From Brugia malayi (lineage: Eukaryota > Nematoda > Chromadorea > Rhabditida > Onchocercidae): a stretch of DNA of 64,000 nucleotides. Where the stretch lies: the NCBI RefSeq assembly GCF_000002995.4, contig NW_025062478.1, positions 6,300,001-6,364,000 of the forward strand, read 5' to 3'. Numbering within the stretch: position 1 is the first letter of the stretch; each line of letters starts with the position of its first letter. Made by a program: the position numbers and the translations under genes. Under the pieces are notes generated by a model. That model searched no databases and had not been told where the DNA came from. It worked only from the letters and a program-made list of their open reading frames with translations. Shown here one piece after another: positions 12,405 to 24,100 of this stretch.

Positions 12405-12741
12405 AATAAAAATCTTTTATTTATCTTTTATTTTGCTTCATTTTGGATCTAAACACCTGATTTGAAATATTTATCATATCATCTTACATGAAAATTGAAT
12501 AAACTGTTTATGAGCCGATGAAAAATTTCAATTCCTTGATATTTAAATTATTTCGTCACAACGGTAAAGTTGGGTTTTGGATTGATTTTGAGCTGCTTTC
12601 TAGATTTTCTAGATTTCCAATCGTTTTTAGATATGTCTTTATGGGAAGTCCAGTTGTTTTATGATTCCGCTACTTAGGAAGCGGTTGCTTGAAAGAGTAC
12701 TGGAAACTGAACGGAAGCAATAGAATACTTTTCATTTTCAG
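12405..12741 (+). promoter_or_regulatory. Poly(A) signal and trans-splice-like acceptor between exonuclease and NDUFAF1 genes
   Basis: AATAAA at 12405-12410 probably ends the exonuclease mRNA. A strong acceptor (TTCATTTTCAG) ends at 12741, 34 nt before the chosen NDUFAF1 start. The same frame is open upstream to 12689, but the acceptor makes it likely that this part is not in the mature mRNA. Confidence 0.45.
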
Positions 12742-12775
12742 TACTGTTGTGTGTCGTCCTCTGAACGTTTTAGTG

Positions 12776-14965
12776 ATGATGTGTAGAAGTGTTTTGGCTT
12801 GGGCTAATTTATACTGCGCAAGTAGACCTGTTACAGTATTATTTCTCCAGGCATGTACACTACCACTGAAGAATGACGAGGAAAAGGTAGTTTTAATCCA
12901 TCGATTATGCGGGTGTTTTAAATATGTTTTTTATTGAAATTTATTGCTTTGAGAATGTAGAAGTGAGATTTCTATATGGATTTTCGAATGAATTTCAGTC
13001 AATGACTAAACTGCAAGGTAAATTGGAAAAGAAAATACGTTCACTGTTCCGCAGGGATGTGCAACCGAATAATTTGAGTTATCCGAACAAATATATGAGA
13101 CCGGACTTTGATCCTGAGGCAGAGCTAAAGGATATTGTCACAGAAATGCCTACCTTTTTCTGGAACAATGCTATGGTTAGTTCTGAAAACAGATTTGGAA
13201 TTTCTTTCTCATTGCTTTAACAGTAGAATTAGAGCAGAGTAGAGGAAGCAATCAGATTTGAGCACGAATTTTAACTACCTTAATGATAGTACTGGTTGTT
13301 GTTTGGCGACTTCCGAAATTTTCCTACTTATAATAGTAGTGTTGGTTGGAGATAGTAATGTAATTTAATCATATTGACTGAGCACTTAGACTTTTACCGA
13401 TTTTAAAACTAATTTTTCTCGCTCAGGAACTAGCTAAGGAAATGAAAGGTAGCTTTGGAATATACAAACCAAAGATTCTTGAAGATCTGGGAAGTCTCCG
13501 ACATGGTCAGTTCCGAAAAGATATTTCGTTCAAAACATCAGAGGTGATCATTTTAGTATGATAATATCTTAATATGCACAGTAATTGAAACATTTATATA
13601 AGGAATTGCCTGCATTTATAATAAGAGGTGTGGAGTTTGCATATATTTTTTAGTCATTTAAATTTTGGCGATGTGGTGCTGATTCAGACAGTAATGAAGG
13701 ATTTTCAAAATGTGAATTTATAGCCACTGATCGAAAAACGGCATTATTCAGAGGTACCTTAAGCACAGAGCTAATAAAGGTTATTTTGTACTTTTTTTGT
13801 TGTTCATTTGTTGCTTAAATATTTTCTTGTGATATTTATACGATTTAAATTTTTATTAAAGGATGGACGAACTGAACGAGCAGGATGGGCAGCTATCAAA
13901 TTCGAAGATAGGGGACCGTTTTTGAAGAAAAAATATTTCAGCAAATGGTCAAATTATTCCCACTTCCTTATAAAGGTGACATTATATTGTGAAATTATTC
14001 TTCAAATTATTCTATTTTCCTGGAATTATTCTTTTCCTGACATTTTTTTTGAATAATCCTGAAGTTTTTCATACGTCTTAGAATTTTTTGAGAAAGAACG
14101 TTTTTTTTTTTCTTAATTTATTGTATCATTTGTTACATTTAAAAATATGGCTGAAAAAGATTTCTTTTTCAGTGCCGTGGTGATGGGCGTACATATAAAA
14201 TTTCGTTGAATTCACCGCTTTTATTTGATATTACCTGGGGTGATGCCCACAGTTATTATTTGCATACTCATGGTGGCCCATATTGGCAGTACGAAGCAAT
14301 TCCGTTCTCGAAGTTTATCCATACTGTGCGCAATCGAATTATGGATAAGCAATATCCAATAAAAAATATTAACGTCAGGTATGAAATACAAATTTATGCT
14401 TAAAAAAAGGGAGAATTGTAATAAAACTGTAGTAATTGCTATTAGCATTATTATGTTGATCAGTATGCAGTTCCACAACATGTTGGCTTTTCTGACTTTT
14501 AAACTCAGCGCTTTGCTGTTGTTCTGTTCATGTTGACCATCATCATCTGATGAACATGAACAGATGTCTTAAGTGCTTATATACTGGGACTACTACTGTT
14601 TTTCCCATGTTGATTTTCCTTAGTTCAACTTCAAACCCTACTCATTATTTGAATGTGTTAGTTTATTTACATGACACTCTATATTAATTAGATAATTAGT
14701 CTTGAAGATTTTGAAATAATCTTGGAGTTTTGAAGACTTGAAATTTCATGATTTCCCTTACAGACGTTTTTACATTCACTGTGTTAATACCTCTTATACT
14801 CAACGAGGTACTTTCAGCTCATTAACTATAATGTTGACGGATAGAATTGATGGAGATTTTTCGCTTGAAATTGATTACATTGGCGTGGTGCACGATAGAA
14901 GTCATGTAGAGGAACATTCCTATGAATCTTATCATTTGCCAATTTTGTTTACTGAGGGTATTTAG
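12776..14965 (+). CDS. NDUFAF1 / CIA30 mitochondrial complex I assembly factor
   Basis: CIA30 proteins act in the mitochondrial complex that assembles the membrane arm of NADH:ubiquinone oxidoreductase. Seven exons join in phase: 12776-12886, 12999-13175, 13427-13543, 13654-13779, 13862-13975, 14173-14378 and 14764-14965, giving 350 aa, close to the human protein (327). The N-terminus MMCRSVLAWANLYCASR has the basic, uncharged-helix look of a mitochondrial presequence. The CIA30 domain shows FKFWRCGADSD, WAAIKFEDRGPF, YKISLNSP, YWQYEAIPFSKF and the closing block MLTDRIDGDFSLEIDYIG followed by VEEHSYESY. The start was chosen because of the acceptor at 12741. C. elegans nuaf-1 is the likely counterpart. 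Confidence 0.92.
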
Positions 14966-15495
14966 GCTTCTTAGCACTTATTTATGTTTCTTACTTGTAA
15001 TATACTAAATTCTAAATTATATATATTATTTGCATCAAGCTTGTGTTTTATTTTTTTAAATGGTTACTTTGTTTATAAATTTATGCTATTTTTATTAGCT
15101 CAAATCATATTTATAACAAATTTGGAATTTTAAAAATTATGGAAGGCTAATGGAATAGAAATTCATAATTGTTGGCTTCTGTGATTATAAAACTATGTTC
15201 GCTTTATCATTATAAAATTGTGTTCTCTTTATAAATGTTTCTTTAGTTCCTACAACATTTTCTTCGTTTATCAGCGTCGTATCTTATATTTTATCATGTT
15301 ATGTTATATTTTATTAATTATGCGGACAGTTTCTGAGAGATATTGATCGTTTTTGATGAGTTAATATTTTCTTAAGTTAAAAAAAAAATTGTCTATCCAT
15401 AGTTCATAAACTCTTTACCTTTTATTTAAATCGAATTTTTAACGAAGTGCGTAATAGTAATAAGTTGTAAGGTAAATCCGCTGAATGGTTATTGG

Positions 15496-16200
15496 ATGCA
15501 TATAGGACAGTGGACTTTAGTAAGAGTGTTTTCAACAGATTTCCAAGCGTCGCTCGTGTCAGCTCGTGTCGTATTGAAAAATATCAGTTGGTTCACCGGT
15601 GAAAGTTTGTTACCTTGCAATTTAAATTCAGTACTTATAGTGAAGTGTTTGTAGAAAGATGAAGTCTTGAATTTAAAACAACTGTTTTATTACTAGAATT
15701 AAAGTATTGACTTACGTAAAATTGAATTGTTGTTTATTTACTTGCAGAGGATCTGAAGTTCCATTTTGGTCGTTTTGGGAAGGTGGAACACGTCAAATTG
15801 TTATATGTTAGTTTCCGTTTTTCTCTTCTGTTCACAACTGATACTTGAAAACTAAAATGCGTATATTATCATAACTTATGAGTAGGGTCTTAGTTTATTT
15901 TACAGGATTGGGAAACAGGTCTGCATAGGGGTTTTGCATTTGTTGTTTTTGAGAGCACGGACGACGCAATAAAGGCTGTACAGCAACGAAATCATTATAT
16001 TAACAGACGGCAGGTTAGTGCTTCTCAAGTGCTTCAATCATTGTTATTTTTCGTTCATTTATGTTTTAAGCAAAATTTTGTACGAATGCGCTTCCTAAAA
16101 TAATATCACTTAAATGGTTTCTATATAGTTTCATAGTACAACTCTATTTCAGGTAATTGCAAAGATTGCAGTATCTAGTTCTAGGAAACAACAAAAATAG
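15496..16200 (+). CDS. SLIRP-like RRM protein, copy 1
   Basis: A small single-RRM protein of 107 aa in four exons (15496-15604, 15748-15806, 15906-16013, 16153-16200). The fold elements are visible: RNP2-like VVLKNISWFTG, the helix DLKFHFGRFGKVEHVKLL, RNP1-like RGFAFVVF, the loop DWETGLHRG, and INRRQVIAKIAV near the end. The layout and the ETGxHRG loop match SLIRP, which with LRPPRC stabilises mitochondrial mRNAs in animals. The next gene has the same exon-1 and exon-2 boundaries at the same RRM positions, so the two are a tandem duplication. The start is the only ATG in exon 1; no strong acceptor is seen just upstream of it. Mitochondrial location is inferred from the family. Confidence 0.8.
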
Positions 16201-16505
16201 AAATAGCTCTATTTGCTTTGTTAAAATTCGTTCGAGTTTTCCATTCGCTGTTTGATTGTTGATTGACATGTACGTTTTATTATAATGTGGACATATGTTT
16301 TATTCCGTTTTTTGAATTTTTTTTTTTTTTTTGACGATAGTATTGTTTGCTTTAATTTGACTTATTTTTCAATCAGTTATCTGGTATCTTTTATCTCGGA
16401 AAATTCAAATCCGTTTATGCTCACTTATGAAAAAAGTCAAATTTATACTAATCTTTTTGATGCTAATTTTTGACAGATTTTATGTACAAATCGATTTGCA
16501 GATAA

Positions 16506-17557
16506 ATGGCAGGTCGTTTACTTCGAGAACCTGGTGCAGCTGTTAAAATTTTTAAAGAAGCACGGCGGAATAGCGCGAAACTTTTTGTTAAAAGAATCAG
16601 TTGGGTTACAGGTGCATGTAAGTTATCACTGCAACCTTGTGAAATATAGTATTCAAAGAAATTTTTTCAACTAAGGATACGATGAAATAGTTAAATTCAA
16701 GTCGTTAAATTCTTTTAAATTCTTTTGTTTCAGCGCAGTTGAAAGACTACTTCTCTCAGTTTGGTAAAGTCCGAAACATCATGCTGCCATTTGTAAGTCC
16801 CTTTTTGTTGATAGTGCTTATTATTGCTGTCTCCCTATATTAGCTATGATCAAATGATATTCTATCCAGAATTAAAGGGATTATTAATCAAATTTGATGG
16901 TTAATTTTGATGTTAAGCTAATGGATATCAAAATATTCACCATTAAAATCTAGGTTTTTTTAGTTAAACATCTTCCAGGATTTGGAGACAGGCCTGCACA
17001 AGGGTTTCGCATTTATTTCATTTGAAAATGATGATTTCTATGAAAATATCAAGAAATTCGAGGGAAAACACGTTATTGATGATGAGGAAGTAATTTGTTT
17101 ACTACCGAATGGAGGAAAGTCATTGTTTTTGACTAATTCTGATACGACATTATTTGACAGTGAAAACAGTTGTAGAATGGATATTTCGAAAACAAATTTC
17201 GACAATGAAATTGATGCAGTTGAATTCATTAGAACTGAGAAAAGTGTTAAGGAAAAGGAAATAAAACGTGGAGAACGCACAAAAGAAACAAATCTGCTAC
17301 AAAAGTTACAAAAAGCAGATAATCTGAAAGAGAAGTCCGGAAAAAATAATCTGTTAGTACAGAAAGCTGTCAGTACGAAGCTCACGGATTTCGTAAGGGA
17401 AAATGAATGTGACAATGGAATGTGTAACAAAACTTACAAGAATGTGCGTGCTTCGAATGGTTTATATGTGAATGGTACAAAGAATGGTTTTACTGATCGG
17501 ATTAGCTTATCAAACAGAAGTTTTAGGATCGAAGCTACAAAGCAAAAATTATTTTAA
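16506..17557 (+). CDS. SLIRP-like RRM protein, copy 2, with a long charged C-terminal tail
   Basis: Three exons (16506-16611, 16734-16792, 16979-17557) encode 247 aa. The RRM part reads VKRISWVT, QLKDYFSQFGKVRNIMLPF, DLETGLHKGFAFISFE. This is closer to human SLIRP than copy 1 is, including the ILPFDKETG-like strand and loop. A basic N-terminus (MAGRLLREPGAAVKIFKEAR) could be a mitochondrial presequence. From about residue 95 the last exon runs on for some 150 residues of Lys/Glu/Asn/Ser-rich sequence with no recognised domain, whereas SLIRP itself ends soon after the RRM. A strong acceptor (TTTGCAG ending 16501) lies four bases before the ATG, which supports the start and suggests spliced-leader addition. 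A poly(A) signal AATAAA is at 17758-17763. Confidence 0.8.
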
Positions 17558-19249
17558 AAAGGGGTCGAATTCAGATCAAGCGTAAAGAAGCGTAGTTCTT
17601 ACGGCCAGCCAACAAGCTAGGAACCGGATATTTGCTTAAGAAAGTGAATGAAACAATTTAAGCATGCGTGTTCATGAGAAATGTTTTAACAGTTGCCGTT
17701 GATCATATATTTTAGTTTAGGAATATTAACTCATGAAAAAACTCAAAACATTTTGAAAATAAATTATTTCTATATTTTCTCCGTCTCTTTGCACGGCGCT
17801 TCGAGCCTTAAAAACGATTGTTAATTTAGATTTTTACCAGATAACTTGATTGATAATTTCTGATGAATAGATCCTTGATTTTCTAAACGAGCAAAGAATA
17901 TTCTTAGTTATATAAATTTGGACAGGAGAGGATCCAAGTTCATCCTTTTTAAATTAAACTTTTCAAATCTTTTGCATCTCTTCTGTCATATCTGGTTAAA
18001 TTATGTTTATCAGTAAGTGCAAGGTCAATTCAGCAATGGCATACTACATTCTATTTTACATCCTTCACTATAATTTTGGCCATAAATAATAAAGTTATAA
18101 CGGCATCACAACTCTTTTTTACCATAATTTTGGTATATATCACCTCATAATATGTATGGGAAAGTAGTTCTTTTCATGTATTTCGTCCTCATCGGGAATT
18201 TTTCTTGTATATCATAGGACTCTGTCAAATTGCATTTAGCTTTTTAATGTCAGTTTTTAAGATTTTGGTGTGAGATAGGTAGGTAGAAAATTAAATATTA
18301 GAAACTATTTAATATTTAATGTTAAGAGGTGTACCAGTGTTTTTTCCTGATTTTTAGGAGGAAATAAGGAATCCTGTCAATGATTAAAATCATTTAGTAA
18401 AATAAGGAGCCGAAAGTTAATTTTTAGTTGCATTTCAATTTTTTATTAACACAGTGCAGTTATGATGTAGAAGTGGCCGTGTTTAAACTTTAGACTAAAT
18501 ATTTCCTTTCATGTCCGAATTTTCATCCATGTATACCGATTGATTAGCACACGGTCCACTTTCCAAAATAGAAAAAATTATAAAGTTTGAAGTTTTGTTT
18601 ATTTCTGTCAGTAAAACAAGATGATAAAAGTATAGGCAACTCTTATACGTCACACGTCCATATCATATCAGCAAAACATGTACAATACTTTTCAACAGAC
18701 AGCACTCACATTTATGTAAAAATCCATTTTCGCTCAGACAAAACATTATGCATTTATGTATTCTATATCAAAAGATAGTCGGCCTAATAAATGTGAATTT
18801 GGAACATATATTTCTTTTTCGGGAAAGTCAGAAAATTTGAAGTCTTGGCCAGTTGGTCTACAGTCAGTTTAATACACCCAAAGTCTAGGATTATAAAAAG
18901 TATAGTATCATGTAGTTAGAATTTAATTAAAGCAATAATTAACTACTAAGTAATTTAAGAATTTGCAATATATAGTTGCTTACATATAGTTGCACCCATC
19001 ATTACTCCAAAATAGGCAAATGTATTTCAAATTGTAATGATTTCAAATTACAAATGATTTCAAAAATTTCAAATTGTAACTATACGGTTAAACTGCTTCA
19101 GTACATGTTTATCATGTGTCACCACTTTGAGGAATGCACTGAGTGACTCGTGCAAAAATTGAAATTAATTTAATTCCCATAAGGATGCAGTGAAGATTCA
19201 TTTTGCATATATGTCTAGAAACAGAAGGAAAAAGCTTTAAAATGATGAT

Positions 19250-19490
19250 TTAACAGACTGATATGGTCGTCACTGGGAAGGGTACCAAAACGGAACAACA
19301 AATATTTTTCACTGCGCAGTACGTGGCGGACGAAATGGAATGTGCACTCATCTGCATTGTTAAAAATGGCCTTTTACTGAATTCATGATCACTTTTTTCT
19401 CCCAAATATAAACAAATACCACAGATCGTCATTGTTCCCTTTACTATCATCACTCTCATCACCACTAGCCAATCCCATTTTGGAATTCTC
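19250..19490 (-). pseudogene. Possible decayed coding remnant
   Basis: On the minus strand this GC-richer patch reads as protein-like in pieces: an acidic start MGLASGDESDDSKGNNDDL, then ICGICLYLGEKSDHEFSKRP one frame away, then NADECTFHFVRHVLRSEKY in another frame. The frame changes and an internal stop prevent one continuous product and no clean splice sites join the pieces. I do not recognise the family. It could be a broken gene fragment or a chance open patch. Confidence 0.2.
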
Positions 19491-20361
19491 GAACACTCGA
19501 TCCATTATCGTCATTCATATTTTAGCTTTCGAATATTTTCTGTCTAATTTTCGTTTGAATTTCTAAACACATTTTCGGTAGAAGATAGTACAATTTCTTT
19601 ATGCCTAAAATCAATTTTGACTTTAATTTTTACGTTTGCAACTTTTTATTCTTCCAAATTAATTTTAAGTTAACTTTCGATTTATTTCTTCGAAGACAAC
19701 AAATTTTATTTTAATTCTTTGATAATATTGGGGAGTTAAAGTTGCATAATATTTTGAAAATATTTAGCTAATTGTATTTCAACCTGGAATACTCTAACTC
19801 TTCGGATGATCACAGTAATTTTTCGGGCGAAATAAAACGGAAGTTAGTTAGAAATAACTAGAAAACCAAAGATAGGAAAGTATTCTGAAATATTTTTTTT
19901 AATTGGGAAAATAAAAATGGAAAATTCATGCCTTATATTGATAAAGCATTTATTGAGATATACGACATTTAGCAGAAGGTATAAATGAATTTGATATTGC
20001 GAATTGAAGTTCAGATCGATTGTTATTTGCAAAATTATCAAGTCGAAATAAAAACTGTTATCACTGTTCAATTTTGCTAATCTAACACTGAATTATATGC
20101 CATCTTCTTAAATTACTTATTATTTTAATGAACTAAATATCTTCTCGATATAGCCGTCAGTATTACTAAGTGCAATTTGACTTATGTTATGCAAATTTTT
20201 AAATCGAAAATTATTTCGTTAATAATTAGAGGCCAAAAGAAGCTCAGTGGAGGAAATGTAACAGTAAATCCATCCTTTCGCCGTCTCCTCTTTCCTCTCT
20301 CCAGTTTTAGCTAAATGTAAAATTGCGTGGGCACATCCAACTCTACAAATGAATCTTCTAT

Positions 20362-20412
20362 TTGTGTGTGTGTGTATATATAGGTGTGTGAATGTGTGTG
20401 TGTGTGTGTGTT
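20362..20412. repeat. TG-rich microsatellite
   Basis: An interrupted (TG)n run with short TA and AA interruptions, about 0.75 kb upstream of the SRF coding start. Confidence 0.8.
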
Positions 20413-21159
20413 TATGTGTTTATGTGCTTGTGCTTGGCAATGATGACGACAGTAGTCAAAAGTTAGTTTAGTAAGTAGTCCACCCCTCTACCCTCTTATA
20501 GTTGATACTGCCTCAACTGCAGCACTGTTAGCTTGAATATGGCTTGGCTTGAACTGGAGGAGGAGGAGGCGGAGGCGGAGGAAACTGAGAAATTGAAAAA
20601 TGTTCCACCTCTCTCCTAACCTCTCTTTGCTCCCTTTCTCTGTATACTTGTTGAGCGGCTTTACCAAGTACGTTGCTGGCTGAAGAAAGAGGTATGTAAC
20701 ATCAGCTCAAACTTATATATCTCTCCTCAATATACATACAACTCTCAAAATCATTTTCAAATCTGCCACTATCTGCTGCTACTGCTGCTGCCTCTTCAGG
20801 GAGCATCTTGAAGTCTAGTCAAGTTCGAGAGTTGTGAGGTGCTGTCTTGTCTAAATCTGGATAGCTGGCAATATTCGCCAAGACAGCAAGCAGCAAACGC
20901 TTTCTGGAAAAAGTATTTCTTTCACTTCACTTTGCCTAGCTTACAAACCTTGCTAACTCTTCCTGCTAACTGTCCCAGATTCTCTGTCTCTTCTCCTTCT
21001 CCGCCTCCTCAACATCATATCATATCCAAGTCCTTACTCTTTCCGAGTATACTGCACGCTATTTTTCAAGCTGAACTTATATCAAAGTTGGTTCATTTAA
21101 GTAAGAAATATTTGATACATTAATTGCTCCTACAGAATACAATACATCTGCTACTGACT

Positions 21160-24100
21160 ATGAGCATGGTCCCTGGTGAGACGTGCTTCAATTTGAATTT
21201 CACTAATCCTGGATCTAATTCACCATGCCAGTCGCTACTCTTAACACCCAAAGAAACGGTATGTCATTTCTTTCCCTTATCACACCAATAATTTTATCAA
21301 AATATTTATAACTCATATGTTTCATTTTAGCTAATTTTCTCGTTTGTTTGATTCATATGAACTCGTAACAACATAATATGAAAATGCCATCAACTTGATG
21401 GAGACAAAATTATACAAAGAATGTGAAGTTATGATAAAAAGATATTAAACTTCAGAAGTGTGGAATATGATCAGTTCCCATCTTAACGTCGTTAGGAGTC
21501 TGTTGTTATTGGATTTCTTCCGAAAAGAATTCTAAAATTCTCTCTACCTTTTGAAGCTGTATTCTTTCAACAATATAACTAATAACAGATCAATAACACA
21601 GATTGAATGATTCAATATAATTCAGTAGCTATATTTTTACTAAATATTTGTGTGGTATATCGATTAATTGAATGCTTTCTATTATTAGTTGAATCACAAA
21701 TTAAGTCCGTATTAATTATTTTTCTGTAGCAAAGACCAGTTATAGCAAATAGTTGTAGTAAAAATTCTAATAATAAGTTCTGGTGATAAATGTTTTAAGA
21801 ATTTTGTCGCTTTTTAGGAAACTATTAGAAAATATTTTAGTTGGCTGAAAAGTTTTGATATCACTTTGTGCGTTTAAAATCTATAATTTATAATTTAGAA
21901 CTTTTGTGCAATTTTATTCTTAAATTGAGCTTAAATCAAAAAATTTTGCTTTGATTTTGGAAGATAACTTTAATTGAAATGAAAGCTGGATAAAGACAAA
22001 TACTGATAAATATTACTATCTTTTAAGTTGATAAAAGCAGAAAAAATATCTACTACTGCTTAAGCAAAACAATTAAAAATGTTGCGACGATTCTCGAGCG
22101 AAAAGGTTTTGTGGATTGGATATGTCTGCATGAATATAATTATTAAAATGTAATTAAATTAAAAATACTCAATCACGAATGGGCTAGAAGTAGTTCTTTT
22201 TAGTTCTCTTTAAATTAGCGCTAAGTAGAAGTACATGTATTTTATGCAATACATAGTTTTTTTTTGGTCAATTTTATGAAAGATTTGCTTAATCTTTGTG
22301 TATACAATGAATGAGAGAACTACCATAAAACTGAAATGTAACTGAATGTGGTGCACTGATGATGTGAACATAAGTTGAGAAAAACTAAAAAGATTCATGA
22401 TACACAATTTATTCATCTACCCCGAACAAATGCTAACCTGCTTTTATTTTTGAAAAGAGTACTCCATTTTGATTTAATAATGTAAGATAGTATAGCTCTT
22501 TAATAAATACAAAAATCAAAACAAAGCCTTAAAAATCATCAAGTTAATTAAAAGTTGATTTTATTTTTCAACCAATCGTTATTATTCATCATTTTGGTCA
22601 ATTTTATGTAAGATTTGCTTAATCTTTAATGAATACATCAAAACAGATTTTGAATTTTAGTTTTTTTCTTTCTTTCCGTTACATAGTTTCCAGCAAGTAC
22701 TATTGTCTATCATTTGTTGTCGTATTATTTTATAGCTTTATCTGGGAATGTCCACCACCAAAACAAAGAATTTGTTTTTCAATATAAATCTTCGCAGAAA
22801 CGATTTTTTTGCTCATTAGACGAGTTTTGGAAGCGAAAAGTAATTCAAATTGATTTATATAAAATCATATTTGGTTTTAGTATTTTCATAACAATATGAA
22901 TAATTACTGATTGAAATAAATATGTCAATTTAATTTAATTTAATTTAACTGTACTGCATGATAATCCCTTTTATGAATAAAAGGTGTAAGAATTTTCTGT
23001 CATATTTGAAGCTTTCATAGATTAGCACTGCTTTCAATAGGATTACATCATTACACTTCGCTTAGACATATACAATGCAATTTTCAAATTTTGTGCTTCA
23101 AAAAAAATTAAAATAGTTTAGTTTATTCCGTTTTTACAAAACTAGAAAATTTTCAATTTGAGAATACTTTTTTCCATAAAGTTATTCTTGAAGCTAAATT
23201 TACGTATTTACGTAACTATCAGTTCCTGTTTTTCCACTGTTTTCTCCATTCACATATTAGCAATTCTCATTATTTACGACAAATTTGCTGCGATAGTTAC
23301 TTGATCAGTTTGTTCAAAAAAAAAACAAAGTCTGTTACATTCAGAAAACTGACGATCAACTTCAAAATTCATATCACAAAAAATATTAATGAGAAACGTT
23401 GAAAGAATTTCATAGTTTTGTTAACATAAAAGTTTTTGTTTTTCTTTTTTTCAACAATAGTTTTTGAATAGTTATTTCAATGTCTGCATCTAAGTTGGCA
23501 CATTTTTGGTAATAAAAATTAAATTCTAGGTCATGATTCCTTAGAAACAAGTTATTTGCATGCAATAATGATGATGTCAGTTTAAAACAGAAGATACAGG
23601 CAGTGGCAAACATTAATATAGCAAGAAACATTCTTTTCAAAAAATTAATGTTTCAAAATATATGGAGAAGAGTTGAAAAGAAGTAGAGAGAGAGAGGGAG
23701 AGAAAGAGGGAAAGGAAGACAATGTATAGTATTATTTTGGGATATTATTATGGGAAGGATGAAAATTATGCTGTTTGCTCATTTGGTGTGTAAATAAGTC
23801 CAAACCAATTACAGTCGCAATTTGTTGATGATGATGATAATGATGGCGATGATGATGATGATGATGGTGATAAAAATGTAGAAGGAGGTAGGAAAAGGAG
23901 AGGGAGGTATTCCAAGATGAAGTTTTCTATTTGGACAGTGGAACTTGTTTCCAACCATGTGTATTACTTTGTTTTTCCCGAACAAATTATTTTTGGCCTG
24001 AATTATTTTACTAATATCTTCACATCTGAGGTTAATAGACCATTGTATAATATACAGGTGCTCTTATTATTTTAACTAGGCTGAGAATAAGATCTTTCTT

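Larger units (their letters stand above)
17558..21159. other. Intergenic region upstream of SRF
   Basis: About 3.6 kb without a supported gene. Most is AT-rich with frequent stops. A GC-richer patch at 19250-19490 has protein-like reading in several minus-strand frames (listed separately). Closer to SRF, 20240-20900 is enriched in CT, TG and GAGGAG tracts, which would suit a promoter-proximal region, but I cannot name specific sites. A clean acceptor (CTCCTACAG ending 21135) lies 24 nt before the SRF start and is a plausible spliced-leader site. Confidence 0.5.

Noticed and set aside
17038..17430. 130-codon minus-strand ORF
   Set aside because: Antisense of the long last exon of SLIRP-like copy 2, which has phase-matched introns and a recognised RRM.
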